NCBI RefSeq assembly: GCF_042492175.1
Contig: NZ_CP170453.1
Span: forward strand, 1,674,001-1,738,000
DNA: 64,000 nucleotides
Direction: 5' to 3'
DNA from: CAJXSN01 sp947492235
GTDB taxonomy: Bacteria; Pseudomonadota; Alphaproteobacteria; Sphingomonadales; Sphingomonadaceae
Shown: positions 17,145 through 25,749 of the stretch, in pieces
Position numbering within the stretch: the stretch's first letter is position 1
How the letters are laid out: every line of letters begins with the position of its first letter
Notes under the pieces: generated by a model
Told to the model about the DNA's origin: nothing
The model's database searches: none
The model's input: only the letters and a program-made list of their open reading frames with translations
Position numbers and translations under genes: made by a program

Positions 17145-18350
17145 CTAGTTGGCCGGAGGCGGGTCGACGGAATTTTCTGCGCTTCCATCCTCTCCCAACA
17201 CCATAAGCTGGTTGCCGAACAACGGTTCGCCGAAGACAAATCCGACCAGATTGGGCCTGCCGGTATGGTCAAACAGGGCGGTCAGCATCAGCAGGATGGG
17301 GACCGACAACAACGCCCCGAACACGCCCCATATCCAGCTGAAATAGGAAAACGCGATGAGGATCATCACGGGGTTCATCGTGAATCGCGCGCCCAGTATG
17401 GAAGGTGTGACAACGTTGGCTTCGACTGTATGCAGGGCGAGATAGGCTGCCGCTGGGATCAGGCCGAGCAGCACAGTCTCGCTGGTACCTACACCGAACA
17501 GGGTCAGGACCACGGTCATCACCAGCGGGCCGATATAGGGGATGAAGTTTAGCAGGGTGGCGAGCCCGCCCCACATCAAGGGTGCATCGACTCCCAGCAG
17601 CCAGGCTCCTGTCCCGACCACCACGCCGACCCCCAGATTGATCCACGCGACGGTCAGAATGTAGTTCGCCACCCTGTCTTGGACTTCGCGCAAGACCCGA
17701 GCGGCCTTGACGCTGGTGCCGAAGCTGGTGCGGCCGAACATCAGATTGCGGCGCAGGCGGACCCGCGCCTCGACCATGAAGAACGCCATCAGGAAGGTCA
17801 GCAAGACTTCCAGAACGACTGTCGGCGCGCCGACTGCAACCTGCTCGAATACCGAGGGGCCAGCCAGCACAACCTCGTTGGCGCCGGTATAGCCCACCGC
17901 TTCGGCAAACCGCTCGTTCGCGGCGGCCAGCCATGCGAACTGGTCGCGCAGCTCGGTGAAACGATCGGCGACCTGATCGGCGAGCCGGGGCAAATCATCG
18001 AACAGCGCGATGGCAGGCTGCAGGATCACGGCGAAGGCCAGCAGGACAATGGCAAAGAACACCAAGAGCGAAAGGAGCGATGCCAGCACATTGGGCACGC
18101 CCCAACTGGATAGCCGGTCCGCCAGCGGGGCCAGCAGGATCGACAGGATCAGAGCAGTCGTCAGCGGCAGGAAAACGACAGAGCCTATCGACAGCACAAA
18201 CGGCAGCGCCAGAAACAGACCGATGCCGAGGAGAAGCACCAGCGTGCTGATCAGCCGCAATTCCTGCTGCGCAAAGGCCAGACGACCGCGCGCATTCTGC
18301 GCTTCTTTCAGCGAAGGCGGAATATCGGGCGGGGTATCTGTCTCACTCAT
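17145..18350 (-). CDS. AI-2E family (PerM-like) transporter
   Basis: This 401-residue polytopic membrane protein has about eight helices and the AI-2E_transport family landmarks: VFLPLTTALILSILLAPLAD, the long central helix VADRFTELRDQFAWLAAANE, and the C-terminal NFIPYIGPLVMTVVL and YLALHTVEANVVTPSILG. Members export small solutes such as autoinducer-2 or act as Na+/H+ antiporters; function is uncertain. It lies 48 bp downstream of ecfG on the same strand and may be read through from the stress operon. Confidence 0.88.
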   Translation of the reverse strand: MSETDTPPDIPPSLKEAQNARGRLAFAQQELRLISTLVLLLGIGLFLALPFVLSIGSVVFLPLTTALILSILLAPLADRLSSWGVPNVLASLLSLLVFFAIVLLAFAVILQPAIALFDDLPRLADQVADRFTELRDQFAWLAAANERFAEAVGYTGANEVVLAGPSVFEQVAVGAPTVVLEVLLTFLMAFFMVEARVRLRRNLMFGRTSFGTSVKAARVLREVQDRVANYILTVAWINLGVGVVVGTGAWLLGVDAPLMWGGLATLLNFIPYIGPLVMTVVLTLFGVGTSETVLLGLIPAAAYLALHTVEANVVTPSILGARFTMNPVMILIAFSYFSWIWGVFGALLSVPILLMLTALFDHTGRPNLVGFVFGEPLFGNQLMVLGEDGSAENSVDPPPAN

Positions 18351-18398
18351 GCGCCGACCCTTATCACGCGGGTCGCAGCGACAGGAAGGTCTGTTCGA

Positions 18399-19010
18399 TC
18401 AGTTCGTTGGCGCGGCAACGCCATTGCCGGCGGCAACACTGTCCAGCTCTTCCAGAATGGCCCGGTGGGCGGAGGCATCGTCGGTCGATCTGTTGGGAAT
18501 GCTTCCGTCTTCCAGCATGGCGCTGAGTGCCGAACGGGCGCGGCCCACCCGGCTCTTGATCGTGCCGACGGCACAGCCACAGATATTGGCCGCTTCTTCG
18601 TAGGAAAATCCGCCCGCGCCGACCAGCAGCAGTGCCTCACGCCGTTCCGGGGGCAGGGTCAGCAAGGCGCGGTGCATGTCGGAAAGATGGACGGGTTCTT
18701 CCTGTCCGGCCGGTGCGGTCAGGATCCGTTCGGCCACGCCTTCGTCATATTCACCGCGAAACCGGTTGCGGCGCATATCCGTGAGATAGGCATTGCGCAG
18801 GATGACAAAAGTCCAGGCGCGCATGGAGGTGCCGGGCTCGAAACGCTCGCGCGCGGCCCAAGCTTTCATCATTGCTTCCTGTACCAGATCGTCCGCCATA
18901 TCGGGGCGTCCGCACAGGCCGCGTGCAAAGGCGCGCAGGTGGGGCACCACCTCGGTCAGTTCGCGTTTAAAGTCCGCCTGCTCGGCAGCGGTGCGTTTCG
19001 ATTCGCTCAT
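18399..19010 (-). CDS. ecfG: General stress response ECF sigma factor EcfG
   Basis: EcfG (ECF15) is the alphaproteobacterial general stress sigma factor. The 203-residue protein has region 2 (VPHLRAFARGLCGRPDMADD, LVQEAMMKAWAARERFEPGT, RAWTFVILRNAYLTDMRRNR) and region 4 (LLTLPPERREALLLVGAGGF, YEEAANICGCAVGTIKSRVG). It overlaps nepR by ATGA and lies in a locus with phyR and a HWE kinase. EcfG is held by NepR until phosphorylated PhyR takes NepR away. About 30 C-terminal residues after region 4 are variable. Confidence 0.96.
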   Translation of the reverse strand: MSESKRTAAEQADFKRELTEVVPHLRAFARGLCGRPDMADDLVQEAMMKAWAARERFEPGTSMRAWTFVILRNAYLTDMRRNRFRGEYDEGVAERILTAPAGQEEPVHLSDMHRALLTLPPERREALLLVGAGGFSYEEAANICGCAVGTIKSRVGRARSALSAMLEDGSIPNRSTDDASAHRAILEELDSVAAGNGVAAPTN

Positions 19011-19180
19011 TTGGAATTGCCGTCCAGCTTAGAAAGGAGTTCCTTAAAGCTGTCGGGGAGCGGTTCGTCGACCACTGAATCGTATAATTGCTTCAGGCCG
19101 TTGGCCCATTGCGGGTCCTGACGCTTACCGGTTGCTGCCTTGCCGGTCGGCGTCGAGCCGGGCTCTTTCTTGTTCGTCAC
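19007..19180 (-). CDS. nepR: Anti-sigma factor NepR
   Basis: NepR binds EcfG and blocks it under unstressed growth; phosphorylated PhyR releases it. The 57-residue protein contains the conserved two-helix core GLKQLYDSVVDEPLPDSFKE followed by LLSKLDG, which matches NepR family proteins. The GTG at 19180 is chosen because GAGGG lies about 9 bp upstream; a TTG at 19213 would add 11 residues. It overlaps ecfG by ATGA. A perfect EcfG promoter lies about 80 bp upstream. Confidence 0.93.
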   Translation of the reverse strand: MTNKKEPGSTPTGKAATGKRQDPQWANGLKQLYDSVVDEPLPDSFKELLSKLDGNSK

Positions 19181-19259
19181 CAAAAATTTCCCTCGGGTGC
19201 CCGTTCCATCCAACGCCTTTGTTTGGCCGATGGCGGGAGTGAATCACGTGAGTGGGTGG

Positions 19260-19284
19260 AACGAATGTTGTCCAGCATGGTTCC
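19260..19284 (-). promoter_or_regulatory. EcfG-type promoter upstream of nepR-ecfG
   Basis: On the minus strand: GGAAC, 16 bases, CGTT. This is an exact match to the EcfG consensus GGAAC-N16/17-CGTT. It lies about 80 bp before the nepR GTG and predicts autoregulation of nepR-ecfG. On the opposite strand the same bases give GGAAC-N16-GGTT (starting at 19258), a one-mismatch promoter pointing toward the kinase gene. Confidence 0.85.
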
Positions 19285-19342
19285 CCCGTTGTCGCACATA
19301 CCGCGCATAGCTTGACGAATAGATCCATTTGAAGGTTCCCGC

Positions 19343-21061
19343 TTGAGACCGTCCGACGCCTCCACATTGCGCAGAACCCGGCGCTGGCTCGTCAGCTACC
19401 CCCGGGCAGTACCGGTCGCGATTTTCGTTTTCATCGCGGCTATTACCGCGCTGAGCGTATGGGCGATCGAGCGCGGGGAACAAGCGGCAGAGCAGGCGCG
19501 GCTTGCCAAGACGGCGCAGGCGATTGCCTCGGCTCTGGATCGGCGGGGCAACACGACCAGTTCCTATTTGCGGGCGGGTGCGGCCCTGTTTGCTACGCTA
19601 GACGGCGTCGAGGCACCGGTTTTCCGCCGGTTCGTCACCGAATTACGGCTTGATGCGGATTATCGCGGAGCAGAAGGGATCGGCTGGGCGGAGCATCTGA
19701 CCGCGAGCGAGATCATTGCCTTCGAGCAGCGAGTGCAGGCGGCGCAGTCTGGCGTAAACAGTGTGACACCCTATCCGCCGAGCGACCGCGACAATATTGT
19801 CCCCGTCACCTATCTCCAGCCCGATACACAGCGCAACCGCCGCGCGCTCGGCTTCGATATGTGGTCCGACAGCACCCGCCGGATTGCGATGCAGGAAGCG
19901 GTGCGCGCCGTCCGACCTACCGCGAGCGGCAAGGTTATTCTGAAGCAGGAGGGCAGCGGCGATGCCAATGGCTTTCTGGTCTTCATGCCTGTTTTCCAGA
20001 CAGGCACGCGGGATTTGAAAGGGTTCATCTACAGTCCCTTCTCGGCGCAGGACTTCCTCGATTCCGTCGTCATAGCGGAGAATATCGGCGATCTCGGCGT
20101 GCAATTGTACGAAGGATCAGCCCAGCCGACCAATTTGCTCGCATCGGTACCACCTGCCACCGCGACCGGCTGGTATTCGACTGTCGAGTTTCGCCTGGCC
20201 AGCCGTCCGATGATTGTTCAGGTCGAATTTGCCCAGGGCAGCGCGCTGTCGTTCTTGTCGATGATGACCTTGCTCTTCGGTTTGGCCGTCGCCAGCCTGT
20301 CCATGCTTGTGGCACGCTTGCTGACCCAGCAGGCTTACGAAGATCAGGCGTCGCTCGATTATTTTACGGAGCAGAACCTGATTCGCAATTCGCTGACCCG
20401 CGAGCTGAACCACCGGGTGAAAAATACGCTGGCCAATGTCCTTTCGATTGTTTCGCTTACCCGCCGGCGGGCCAGCAATCTCGATGATTTTGCCGATGGT
20501 CTGGACGGGCGTATCCGCGCGCTTTCGGCGACGCATGATCTGCTGACTGAATCCGAATGGGGCACCACACCGATATGCGACGTGGTGGGGACGGAAATGG
20601 CGCCTTATTCAGACAATGGCGACACGACTTTGGTGATGGACGGCCCCAGTGTGGAGCTTGCTCCGGGCGATGCGTTGTCGCTTGGCCTCGCGATCCACGA
20701 GCTGGCGACGAATGCGTCCAAATACGGCGCGCTCAGCCAGCACGGCGGAAAAGTATCGGTGACGTGGTCGCTTGTGGAAGACAATCTCGCGCGGATCGAA
20801 TGGGTGGAAAGCGGCGGACCACCTGTGTCTCAAACCCGCAAGCGGGGCTTTGGCACCGAGTTGATCGAGAAAATCGTCGCCCACGAATTGCAGCATCCGG
20901 TGGAGCTGGAATTCGCGGTGGATGGCGTCCGCTGTCAAATGGACGTGCCGGTCCGCAAACCCAGTGCCTTTGCGCTCAGAGCGCATCAGAAAGGCGGCGT
21001 GGTAACGGAGGGGTCTGCGGCGCAGATCGACAATATCCTCGCCGGTCCGCGCACGCATTAA
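19343..21061 (+). CDS. CHASE-domain HWE-family sensor histidine kinase (PhyK-like)
   Basis: This 572-residue membrane kinase has an N-terminal TM (AVPVAIFVFIAAITALSVWA), a periplasmic CHASE domain at about residues 80-250 (GIGWAEHLTASEIIAFEQRV), and a second TM near 310. The HWE/HisKA_2 transmitter has the H-box RELNHRVKNTLANVL with His357, N-box IHELATNASKYGAL, and the WVE motif. Kinases of this class beside phyR (PhyK, PhyT) phosphorylate PhyR in the general stress response. The start is TTG at 19343 with GAAGG seven bases upstream. It is divergent from nepR-ecfG and shares the intergenic promoter region. Confidence 0.9.
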   Translation: MRPSDASTLRRTRRWLVSYPRAVPVAIFVFIAAITALSVWAIERGEQAAEQARLAKTAQAIASALDRRGNTTSSYLRAGAALFATLDGVEAPVFRRFVTELRLDADYRGAEGIGWAEHLTASEIIAFEQRVQAAQSGVNSVTPYPPSDRDNIVPVTYLQPDTQRNRRALGFDMWSDSTRRIAMQEAVRAVRPTASGKVILKQEGSGDANGFLVFMPVFQTGTRDLKGFIYSPFSAQDFLDSVVIAENIGDLGVQLYEGSAQPTNLLASVPPATATGWYSTVEFRLASRPMIVQVEFAQGSALSFLSMMTLLFGLAVASLSMLVARLLTQQAYEDQASLDYFTEQNLIRNSLTRELNHRVKNTLANVLSIVSLTRRRASNLDDFADGLDGRIRALSATHDLLTESEWGTTPICDVVGTEMAPYSDNGDTTLVMDGPSVELAPGDALSLGLAIHELATNASKYGALSQHGGKVSVTWSLVEDNLARIEWVESGGPPVSQTRKRGFGTELIEKIVAHELQHPVELEFAVDGVRCQMDVPVRKPSAFALRAHQKGGVVTEGSAAQIDNILAGPRTH

Positions 21062-21071
21062 GCCCGCACAA

Positions 21072-21890
21072 TCAGTCCAAGGGCTGGCTTGAATTGAAGA
21101 ACAGCGCCTGGCTGATAGCAGCCCGAACGGTCGCTTCCTGAAATGGCTTGGTGACCAGATAAGTCGGTTCGGGACGGTCGCCGGTCAACAGGCGTTCGGG
21201 ATAGGCGGTGATGAAGATCACCGGCACCTCGGCAATCGCCAGAATATCATCCACCGCATCCAGCCCGCTGGAACCATCGGCCAACTGGATATCGGCGAGC
21301 ACCAGTCCCGGTGTATTCTCAGCGACCAAATCCTGTGCCTGCGTACGCGTGGCGGCGGTGCCGAAAATGTCGTGACCCAGTCCGCGCACAAGATCTTCCA
21401 GCTGCATCGAAATCAGCGGTTCGTCCTCGATGATAAGGACATTGGTGGAAGACTCGCGATCTATCTCGGCAACGGCTTCCTGGACCATGGTTTCCACTTC
21501 GGTTTCGGGAAGATCCATGACCTGCGCCGCTTCTTCGATAGAGAAATCCTCCAGCGTGGTCAGCAACAAGGCCTGACGGTTGAGCGGAGTGATAGCCGAC
21601 AGCCGTTGCCGCGCGGTTGCCTCGTGGCCCTCTGCGCCTGCGTCGGTAGCCAGATCATCGCCCGCATTGGCTTGGCTGCTATCGATGCTGGTGGCGGACC
21701 AAACCTTGTTGAAGGCCCGGTAAAGGGCCACGCGGCCCCCGCTCAACTCTGCTTTCAGCGCTTCGTCAGCCAATGCGGCCTCCAGAGTCTGACGCACAAA
21801 CGCATCGCCGGTTGACTGAGCCCCGGTCAGCGCGCGCGCATAGCGGCGCAGATAGGGCAGGTTGGCAGCGACATTTTCTCCAAGCGACAT
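21072..21890 (-). CDS. phyR: Anti-anti-sigma response regulator PhyR
   Basis: PhyR couples a degenerate sigma-like domain to a receiver. In this 272-residue protein the EcfG-like domain spans about 1-125 (MSLGENVAANLPYLRRYARA, RQALLLTTLEDFSIEEAAQV). The receiver is at about 150-265 (NVLIIEDEPLISMQLEDLV) with phospho-acceptor Asp200 in LVLADIQLAD, and VTKPF carries the conserved Lys. On phosphorylation the sigma-like domain binds NepR and frees EcfG. The ATG at 21890 is preceded by GAAGGGA; the longer frame to 21971 has no support. Its stop lies 10 bp from the convergent kinase gene. Confidence 0.96.
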   Translation of the reverse strand: MSLGENVAANLPYLRRYARALTGAQSTGDAFVRQTLEAALADEALKAELSGGRVALYRAFNKVWSATSIDSSQANAGDDLATDAGAEGHEATARQRLSAITPLNRQALLLTTLEDFSIEEAAQVMDLPETEVETMVQEAVAEIDRESSTNVLIIEDEPLISMQLEDLVRGLGHDIFGTAATRTQAQDLVAENTPGLVLADIQLADGSSGLDAVDDILAIAEVPVIFITAYPERLLTGDRPEPTYLVTKPFQEATVRAAISQALFFNSSQPLD

Positions 21891-21944
21891 ATTTTCCCTT
21901 CCAGAGGCCGGGGGCCGGATATGGTCCACCCTGTTGGAACGCAC

Positions 21945-21969
21945 AACGTGCGGTTCGTTACTCGGTTCC
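21945..21969 (-). promoter_or_regulatory. EcfG-type promoter upstream of phyR
   Basis: The minus strand reads GGAAC-N16-CGTT, an exact EcfG consensus, about 55 bp before the phyR ATG. It closes the positive feedback loop of the stress response. On the plus strand GGAAC (21936) is followed after 15 bases by CGTT, an overlapping near-consensus. Confidence 0.85.
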
Positions 21970-22077
21970 ACAGGCGTAACACATTGCGAACACGCTCCGG
22001 ATGTGCGGGCGCGACATTTTTTTTAAGAAATTTCGATGGGGGCGGGAACCCCATTTCAAATGGAGCATTATCCTTAC

Positions 22078-22162
22078 ATCACCGCCGAGACCCCCCCTCC
22101 CGTCCAAGCGGCGGTGATACGATCCCGAGGCCTCCTTTCGACTAATCTCGAATGGAGGCCTC
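22078..22162. other. Two perfect inverted repeats in the phyR-receiver intergenic region
   Basis: The gap 21891-22229 has no gene. Besides the phyR promoter it holds ATCACCGCC (22078-22086) pairing with GGCGGTGAT (22110-22118), and GAGGCCTCC (22127-22135) pairing with GGAGGCCTC (22154-22162). The second has an inner TTCGA/TCGAA extension. Neither is followed by a clear T-run. They could be a terminator for the minus-strand receiver gene ending at 22230, or structured RNA. Confidence 0.45.
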
Positions 22163-22229
22163 ATACGTTTCGGGGCAAGAAGACATTAGGGTGCGGTACG
22201 TTTGATGACCCGCGGCCAAAGGGCTTCGG

Positions 22230-22643
22230 TTAGGGGCGCAATCTTTGCAGCAAGCCCTTTTGCGGTGCAGGCATTGCCAGCGCCGCCAATTCCTCGGGCG
22301 CGTAGGGCTTTGCCAGAACCGTACCGAGCTTTCTGATCGACTGCGGGATATCGTCGGGCGAGCCGGTCGAGAAAATGATCCGCGGGCGCTTGGGGCCGAT
22401 GGTCGCGACCAGTTCCGCTAGGGCCCAGCCATCGTCGCTGTCGGCCAGATGGACATCGAGGACCAGCACGTCGGGCAATTGCTTCTGCAACTGGGCCATC
22501 GCCTGTGCTGTCGAAGCGCACAAGCTTACGCTGAGTGCCCCGGCATCTATCAGAACAGCCTCGATCGTTGCGGCCAGCAGGCTGTCATCTTCCACCACCA
22601 TACAGTGGCCGGGGCTGGGGGATTTAAGCTGCTTGCGGGCCAT
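22230..22643 (-). CDS. Single-domain response regulator (possible SdrG/FAT GUY type)
   Basis: This 137-residue stand-alone receiver has CMVVEDDSLLAATIEAVLID, phospho-acceptor Asp63 in DVLVLDVHLAD, and KPY with the conserved Lys. The IIFSTGSPDD segment resembles the FATGY/G motif of FAT GUY receivers such as SdrG, which act as phosphate relays in the sphingomonad general stress response. Its position next to phyR fits this, but SdrG identity is inference. The ATG at 22643 is used; the frame to 22694 adds an unlikely Cys-rich start. No output domain follows, and it ends in a short basic tail. Confidence 0.8.
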   Translation of the reverse strand: MARKQLKSPSPGHCMVVEDDSLLAATIEAVLIDAGALSVSLCASTAQAMAQLQKQLPDVLVLDVHLADSDDGWALAELVATIGPKRPRIIFSTGSPDDIPQSIRKLGTVLAKPYAPEELAALAMPAPQKGLLQRLRP

Positions 22644-22758
22644 TCGGGCGGGGTTTCCTGTGCAGCGGCAAGGAATGCACCGCTGCAATTCCATTCCAAT
22701 GCACCATGGGGCCGCAGGTTCCCTTGCACCAACGGACAGCTGCGAGAAAATTTATATG

Positions 22759-23931
22759 TTAGAGCGTCTTATCGAAAATCAGATATTCGCGGTTGATCTT
22801 TGAATCGATAGCATCCGCGATGGCGACCATTCCCTGATTGTCGTCCAGCACCCATCCGAGTTCTCCGCGCGTGGTGCCGTAAAGCCGGACTGCCTCCTGA
22901 CGGATATCCTCGATCATCATAAAGGCAAGCTGGCTGGCCATGCGAGAATTGTGCAGTTCACGCAAAACGCCCATCAGAGGGACGCGCATCCCTGCGCCCA
23001 TCGGCTTCCTGAGCCAGCGCAGGAGATGGAACCAGCCGGTCGGAAACAGCTTGCCGTCGATCCGGCCCATGATGTCGTTCACATCTGGGAAGGTCAGCAT
23101 GAAAGCGACCGGCTTGCCGTCGACCTCGGCAATCCGGTTCAGCGGCGCCTTGATGATCGGCTTCAGCTTCTTGCCCGCATGCGCAACTTCGGCAGGAGTG
23201 AAGGGCACGAAACCCCAATTCGTCGACCAGGCATCGTTGAGTATCGCCAGAATCGTCGCGATCTCTTCGTCATAGTGCGCCAGATCGACGGGGCGCACGC
23301 TAATCCGATCGTTCTTGCTGCCAGAGCGCACGATTCGCTGGATAAGCGGGGAGAAGCCTCCGCGTACATCGAGATCGTACGTAACCAGCTTCTTGGCCGG
23401 CACATAGCCAGCATTCTCGATCCATTCGCGGTAATGCGCCGGGTGATGCCCCATCATGACCATGGGCGGATGGTCCTGCCCTTTCACCAGCAGGCCGGGC
23501 TCTTCCCAGATCGACATCGTGATCGGGCCAAGAGCGCGGGTCATCCCTTGCTGGCGCAGCCACGCCTCTGCGGTGTTTAGCAGGGCGCGCGCCACTTCTT
23601 CATCTTCGGCATCGAAATAGCCGAACATGCCGGTGCCCGGCCCCATTCCCTGCTCGGGCGATATTTCCAGAGCCAGATGATCGATATGGGCCGATATTCG
23701 CCCCACAGGCTGGCCATCGCGCGCGGCGATGAACAATTGCACAGTGGCATGTTCGAAGAACGGGTTTTTCGCCGGATCGACCAGTTCCAGTTCCTCGGAC
23801 CGCAATTGCGGCACGGAATTGGGCACCCGTCGCGAGAAGGCCCGGCCGAGATCGACGAAGGCCGCCCGGTCGCGCTTCCCGGCCTTGCCCTTGTCCGAAA
23901 GGGGGCGAATATCTATTTTACTGCCCTGCAT
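22759..23931 (-). CDS. GNAT-fold acyltransferase-like protein of unknown function
   Basis: This 390-residue protein shows an N-terminal domain with FIAARDGQPVGRISAHIDH and GMFGYFDAEDEEVARALLNT, and a C-terminal part with AEVDGKPVAFMLTFPDVNDI. The two halves look like duplicated GNAT-type acyltransferase folds. Homologues are widespread in alphaproteobacteria and are often annotated only as hypothetical. No signal peptide or membrane segment is seen. It is divergent from the desaturase at 24092. A substrate cannot be assigned. Confidence 0.7.
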   Translation of the reverse strand: MQGSKIDIRPLSDKGKAGKRDRAAFVDLGRAFSRRVPNSVPQLRSEELELVDPAKNPFFEHATVQLFIAARDGQPVGRISAHIDHLALEISPEQGMGPGTGMFGYFDAEDEEVARALLNTAEAWLRQQGMTRALGPITMSIWEEPGLLVKGQDHPPMVMMGHHPAHYREWIENAGYVPAKKLVTYDLDVRGGFSPLIQRIVRSGSKNDRISVRPVDLAHYDEEIATILAILNDAWSTNWGFVPFTPAEVAHAGKKLKPIIKAPLNRIAEVDGKPVAFMLTFPDVNDIMGRIDGKLFPTGWFHLLRWLRKPMGAGMRVPLMGVLRELHNSRMASQLAFMMIEDIRQEAVRLYGTTRGELGWVLDDNQGMVAIADAIDSKINREYLIFDKTL

Positions 23932-24091
23932 GGCTGGCCTGCTCTTTGGTGATGTTCAGCTTGCGTTCGCTCCTGTCTAGGCAGAGGCGCGCTTGTCAAG
24001 CAGCCCGCCTCAAGGGAGGCAGCCCTTCGCCGGTATGACGCAAGGCAATTTTGCAGTAAGAGCCCATCACACAAAAACCCAAGAAGCGTAC

Positions 24092-25195
24092 ATGAGTGTA
24101 GAACACAGCCTTGATCCTGCCACTGTGGCACAAGTCTCCGCCAGAGATGCTGGCGTTGGCGGCCCCCGTGCGCCCATAGCCGACGACAAGGCGATGCTGC
24201 GCGCTGCGCGGGATCTGACCAAAGATCTGTATGACGCGCGCGAGCGGTTCTACTGGCCCGATATGTTGCTCTCTGCAGGCATCGGCTACGCTTCCATTGC
24301 TGGCGCGATATTGACCGACAGTGTGGGCCTTGCGCTGGTGTTCGGGCTCATTGGTGCTCTGGCGCTCTACCGCGCATTGATGTTCAATCACGAGGTCGCG
24401 CATATTCACAAGGATGCTCTGCCGGGCTTCCGCTTTGCTTGGAATGCGCTGGTCGGCGTGCCTCTGTTGACCCCGTCATTCATGTATGAGGGCGTGCATG
24501 TGATCCATCACAAACGCACGCAATACGGCACCATCGAGGACCCAGAATACCTGCCGCTGGCTCTGATGAAGCCGTGGACACTGCCCACCTTTGTGCTGAT
24601 CGCAATGCTGGCACCGATTGCGTTGATCTTCCGCTTCGCCGTACTGGTCCCGCTTGGCGCGATCCTGCCGCCGGTGCGGCGGGTGGTCTGGCAGCGCTTT
24701 TCCTCGCTTTCGATTAACCCTGAATTTCGCCGCCGCCCTGCGGAAGGCGAGATGAGCCGCCGCATATTTTGGCAGGAGCTGGGCGGCTTTGTCTGGAGCT
24801 GGACGCTGATTGGCAGCATGTTCGTGCTTGGCTGGCGTCCGCTGCTGATTGCACTGGCGATCCTGTCACTCACCGCCACGCTCAATCAGCTGCGCACCTT
24901 GGTGGCGCATTTGTGGGAGAATGAGGGCGAGCCGATGACGGTGACGGCGCAGTTCCTCGACAGCGTCAATGTCCCGCCGCCGGGCGTTCTGGCAGAGATC
25001 TGGGCACCGGTCGGCCTGCGCTATCACGCGCTGCACCACCTGATGCCTTCCATGCCGTATCATTCGCTTCCCGAAGCGCATCGGCGCTTGCACCGGGAAC
25101 TGGGCGATGGCTCGACCTACAAGCAGGCGAACCATCCCGGCATGGTGTTTCTGGTCGGGAAGATTGCCCGCAGTACGATGGCGCGCGGACGCTAG
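24092..25195 (+). CDS. Membrane fatty acid desaturase
   Basis: This 367-residue membrane di-iron enzyme carries histidine boxes HEVAH, HVIHHKR and HALHHLMP within about five hydrophobic segments, so it is a second desaturase in the window with a different family pattern. It would introduce a double bond into acyl chains and adjust membrane fluidity. The ATG at 24092 (MSVEHSLDPATVAQ) is preferred over a longer frame to 23993. The first 40 residues are soluble. It is convergent with the GNAT gene at 25224. Confidence 0.85.
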   Translation: MSVEHSLDPATVAQVSARDAGVGGPRAPIADDKAMLRAARDLTKDLYDARERFYWPDMLLSAGIGYASIAGAILTDSVGLALVFGLIGALALYRALMFNHEVAHIHKDALPGFRFAWNALVGVPLLTPSFMYEGVHVIHHKRTQYGTIEDPEYLPLALMKPWTLPTFVLIAMLAPIALIFRFAVLVPLGAILPPVRRVVWQRFSSLSINPEFRRRPAEGEMSRRIFWQELGGFVWSWTLIGSMFVLGWRPLLIALAILSLTATLNQLRTLVAHLWENEGEPMTVTAQFLDSVNVPPPGVLAEIWAPVGLRYHALHHLMPSMPYHSLPEAHRRLHRELGDGSTYKQANHPGMVFLVGKIARSTMARGR

Positions 25196-25223
25196 GCTCC
25201 GTTATAAGGGGCCGGTTGGTTCC

Positions 25224-25742
25224 TCAATCGAGAAATCGGATCATCGCGCACCGGCGCTCCGGTGGCAGGCCGTTGTCTGCTTCCAGCGCGAGTTCCGCGC
25301 TGAGCCGGGGGTGAGCATCCAGCGCGGTGACTTCCTCAAACCCCAGCGCAGCATAGAAAGGGCCATTCCACGCCAGATCGCGGAAGGTGGTAAGGGTGAC
25401 CGCTTTGAAGCCGGAATTATGCGCATCGACCAGACAGGCCCGCATCAGGGCTGAGCCGATGCCCAATCTCTGGCCGTCCGGATGGACCGACATTTCCCAA
25501 ACATGCAGTTCGCGGCTGAACGGTTGGCTGGCCAGAAAGCCAATCGGGCGCTGGCCGAGGCTCGCCGAAAGGCAATGCCCCTTACGGATCAGTGCCCGCA
25601 GCTCGTCCGGCTCCCACGTTTCGTCGAAGTCCAGATCGGCCAGATCGGGGTCGCCCGAAAAAAGAGTGCCAGCTGCGCGCTCTATGGCAGGCCAATGATC
25701 CGCATCGCCGGGCTGGGCGAGGCGGATAGTCCAGTCGGTCAT
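25224..25742 (-). CDS. GNAT-family N-acetyltransferase
   Basis: This 172-residue GNAT enzyme starts TDWTIRLAQPGDADHWPAIE and carries the acetyl-CoA signature EMSVHPDGQRLGIGSALM and the C-terminal WNGPFYAALGFEEV. The final segment PERRCAMIRFLD is often seen in small-molecule acetyltransferases. It lies 7 bp after the lptG stop on the same strand and is probably the last gene of that transcript. The acceptor is unknown. Confidence 0.85.
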   Translation of the reverse strand: MTDWTIRLAQPGDADHWPAIERAAGTLFSGDPDLADLDFDETWEPDELRALIRKGHCLSASLGQRPIGFLASQPFSRELHVWEMSVHPDGQRLGIGSALMRACLVDAHNSGFKAVTLTTFRDLAWNGPFYAALGFEEVTALDAHPRLSAELALEADNGLPPERRCAMIRFLD

Positions 25743-25749
25743 TTGCCGA

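Noticed and set aside
22697..22722. EcfG promoter before the single-domain receiver
   Set aside because: GGAAC-N16-CATT has a mismatch in the -10 element, too weak to list as a promoter.
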